Assembly: GCA_043101835.1 (NCBI GenBank)
Contig: JBICHM010000106.1
Location: forward strand, 1-5,074
From: JBICHM01 sp043101835
GTDB taxonomy: Bacteria; Planctomycetota; Phycisphaerae; Phycisphaerales; UBA1924
DNA: 5,074 nucleotides
Reading direction: 5' to 3'
Position 1 is the stretch's first letter. Every line of letters starts with the position of its first letter. Positions 4,857 through 5,074 of this stretch are shown piece by piece. A model generated the notes under the pieces. That model made no database searches. It saw nothing but the letters and a program-made list of their open reading frames with translations, and was not told the DNA's origin. Made by a program: the position numbers and the translations under genes.

Positions 4857-4862
4857 ACAGAA

Positions 4863-5074
4863 TCACGCCAAGGTCAGCCGGCCGCTGTAGACCGGCACGT
4901 CGACCTCCTGCAAAAAGAAGGGCAGGGCGCCGATGTGGTCTTCGTGTCCGTGGGTCAGCAGGACCGCGTCGAGGCGATCCAAGTTGTCCATCACGTAGGT
5001 CCAATCCGGCAAAATAATGTCGACGCCGAATTCGTCCTCCGGGAAGGTCAGCCCGCAGTCGACCAAGAGCATCG
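4863..5074 (-). CDS. rnj: Ribonuclease J, N-proximal fragment (5' end outside window, prematurely ended)
   Basis: The frame enters from the right edge and ends at TGA (4863-4865). The visible 69 residues match the start of the metallo-beta-lactamase domain of RNase J, a metal-dependent 5'-3' exo/endoribonuclease of RNA processing: LLVDCGLTFPEDEFGVDII, then THGHEDHIGALP (motif II; His41, His43, Asp45 and His46 of the visible part are zinc ligands or catalytic), then VDVPVYSGRLTLA. Intact RNase J is roughly 550 residues and continues through the rest of the beta-lactamase, beta-CASP and C-terminal domains; here it stops right after the strand ending LTLA. Neither other minus-strand frame resumes the family sequence. 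The upstream codons lie beyond the window; the first visible Met is internal. Leucines are TTG 5, CTG 5, CTC 2, unlike the CTC-only neighbours. It is probably a non-functional remnant, a foreign insert, or an assembly join. The family call is firm; its status is uncertain. Confidence 0.8.
   Translation of the reverse strand, partial: MLLVDCGLTFPEDEFGVDIILPDWTYVMDNLDRLDAVLLTHGHEDHIGALPFFLQEVDVPVYSGRLTLA

Larger units (their letters stand above)
4794..4860. repeat. REP-like palindromic element, second copy
   Basis: The 11-bp palindrome at 4794-4818 is followed by GGGGTGAGGGTGGCGAGA and then the 15-base motif CGAGCGCAGCGAGCC (4842-4856), which is shared with 4193-4207. The combination of a C/T-rich palindrome and GAGCGCAGCGAGC-type text is characteristic of dispersed intergenic repeats. 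It abuts the end of the RNase J fragment. Confidence 0.5.

Noticed and set aside
4087..5004. 305-codon minus-strand frame overlapping the DsrE gene and the RNase J fragment
   Set aside because: It conflicts with two recognised protein families and its own translation matches nothing; it does not continue the RNase J sequence.
1..5074. tRNA, rRNA, CRISPR array, transposase or phage gene
   Set aside because: None was recognisable on either strand.

Overview
This 5.1-kb window comes from a very GC-rich bacterial genome whose codons mostly end in C; leucine is written almost only as CTC. A secreted CHRD-domain protein ending in a dockerin-like calcium loop, together with the codon style and the palindromic intergenic repeats, suggests a planctomycete, perhaps the Phycisphaerae. 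This placement is an inference from gene style, not a proven taxonomy.

Layout, left to right. (1) 88-948 encodes an exported CHRD-domain protein with extraordinary aspartate-rich inserts and a cysteine/aspartate alternating stretch, closed by a strong intrinsic terminator at 978-1008. (2) 1162-2287 holds two overlapping genes for the two halves of a YeeE/YedE-type (Sulf_transp) sulfur-compound transporter. (3) 2385-3644 encodes a complete glutamate dehydrogenase. Its Shine-Dalgarno sequence is buried in a long, nearly perfect hairpin just before the start codon. (4) 3645-4341 carries REP-like palindromes, a small two-helix membrane protein (3927-4160) and an octamer tandem repeat. (5) 4342-4788 encodes an exported DsrE-family protein with a CxxC pair. 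(6) The right edge, on the minus strand, holds an N-proximal fragment of ribonuclease J. It ends abruptly at a stop codon (4863) beside a REP-like palindrome, and its leucine codons are quite unlike those of every other gene here.

How the genes fit together: the plus-strand genes are probably several separate transcription units, not one operon. Sulfur is the one recurring theme: the YeeE/YedE pair (import of thiosulfate or another sulfur species) and the DsrE-like protein (a fold known for carrying sulfur on cysteine). Glutamate dehydrogenase links ammonium to central carbon. No mobile-element gene, CRISPR array, tRNA or rRNA is visible.

The points most worth a second look are the hairpin that masks the glutamate dehydrogenase ribosome-binding site, the abrupt RNase J fragment (gene remnant, transfer or assembly chimera), and the acidic, Cys-Asp-rich architecture of the CHRD protein. 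I did not find convincing evidence of a wholly new multi-gene system.
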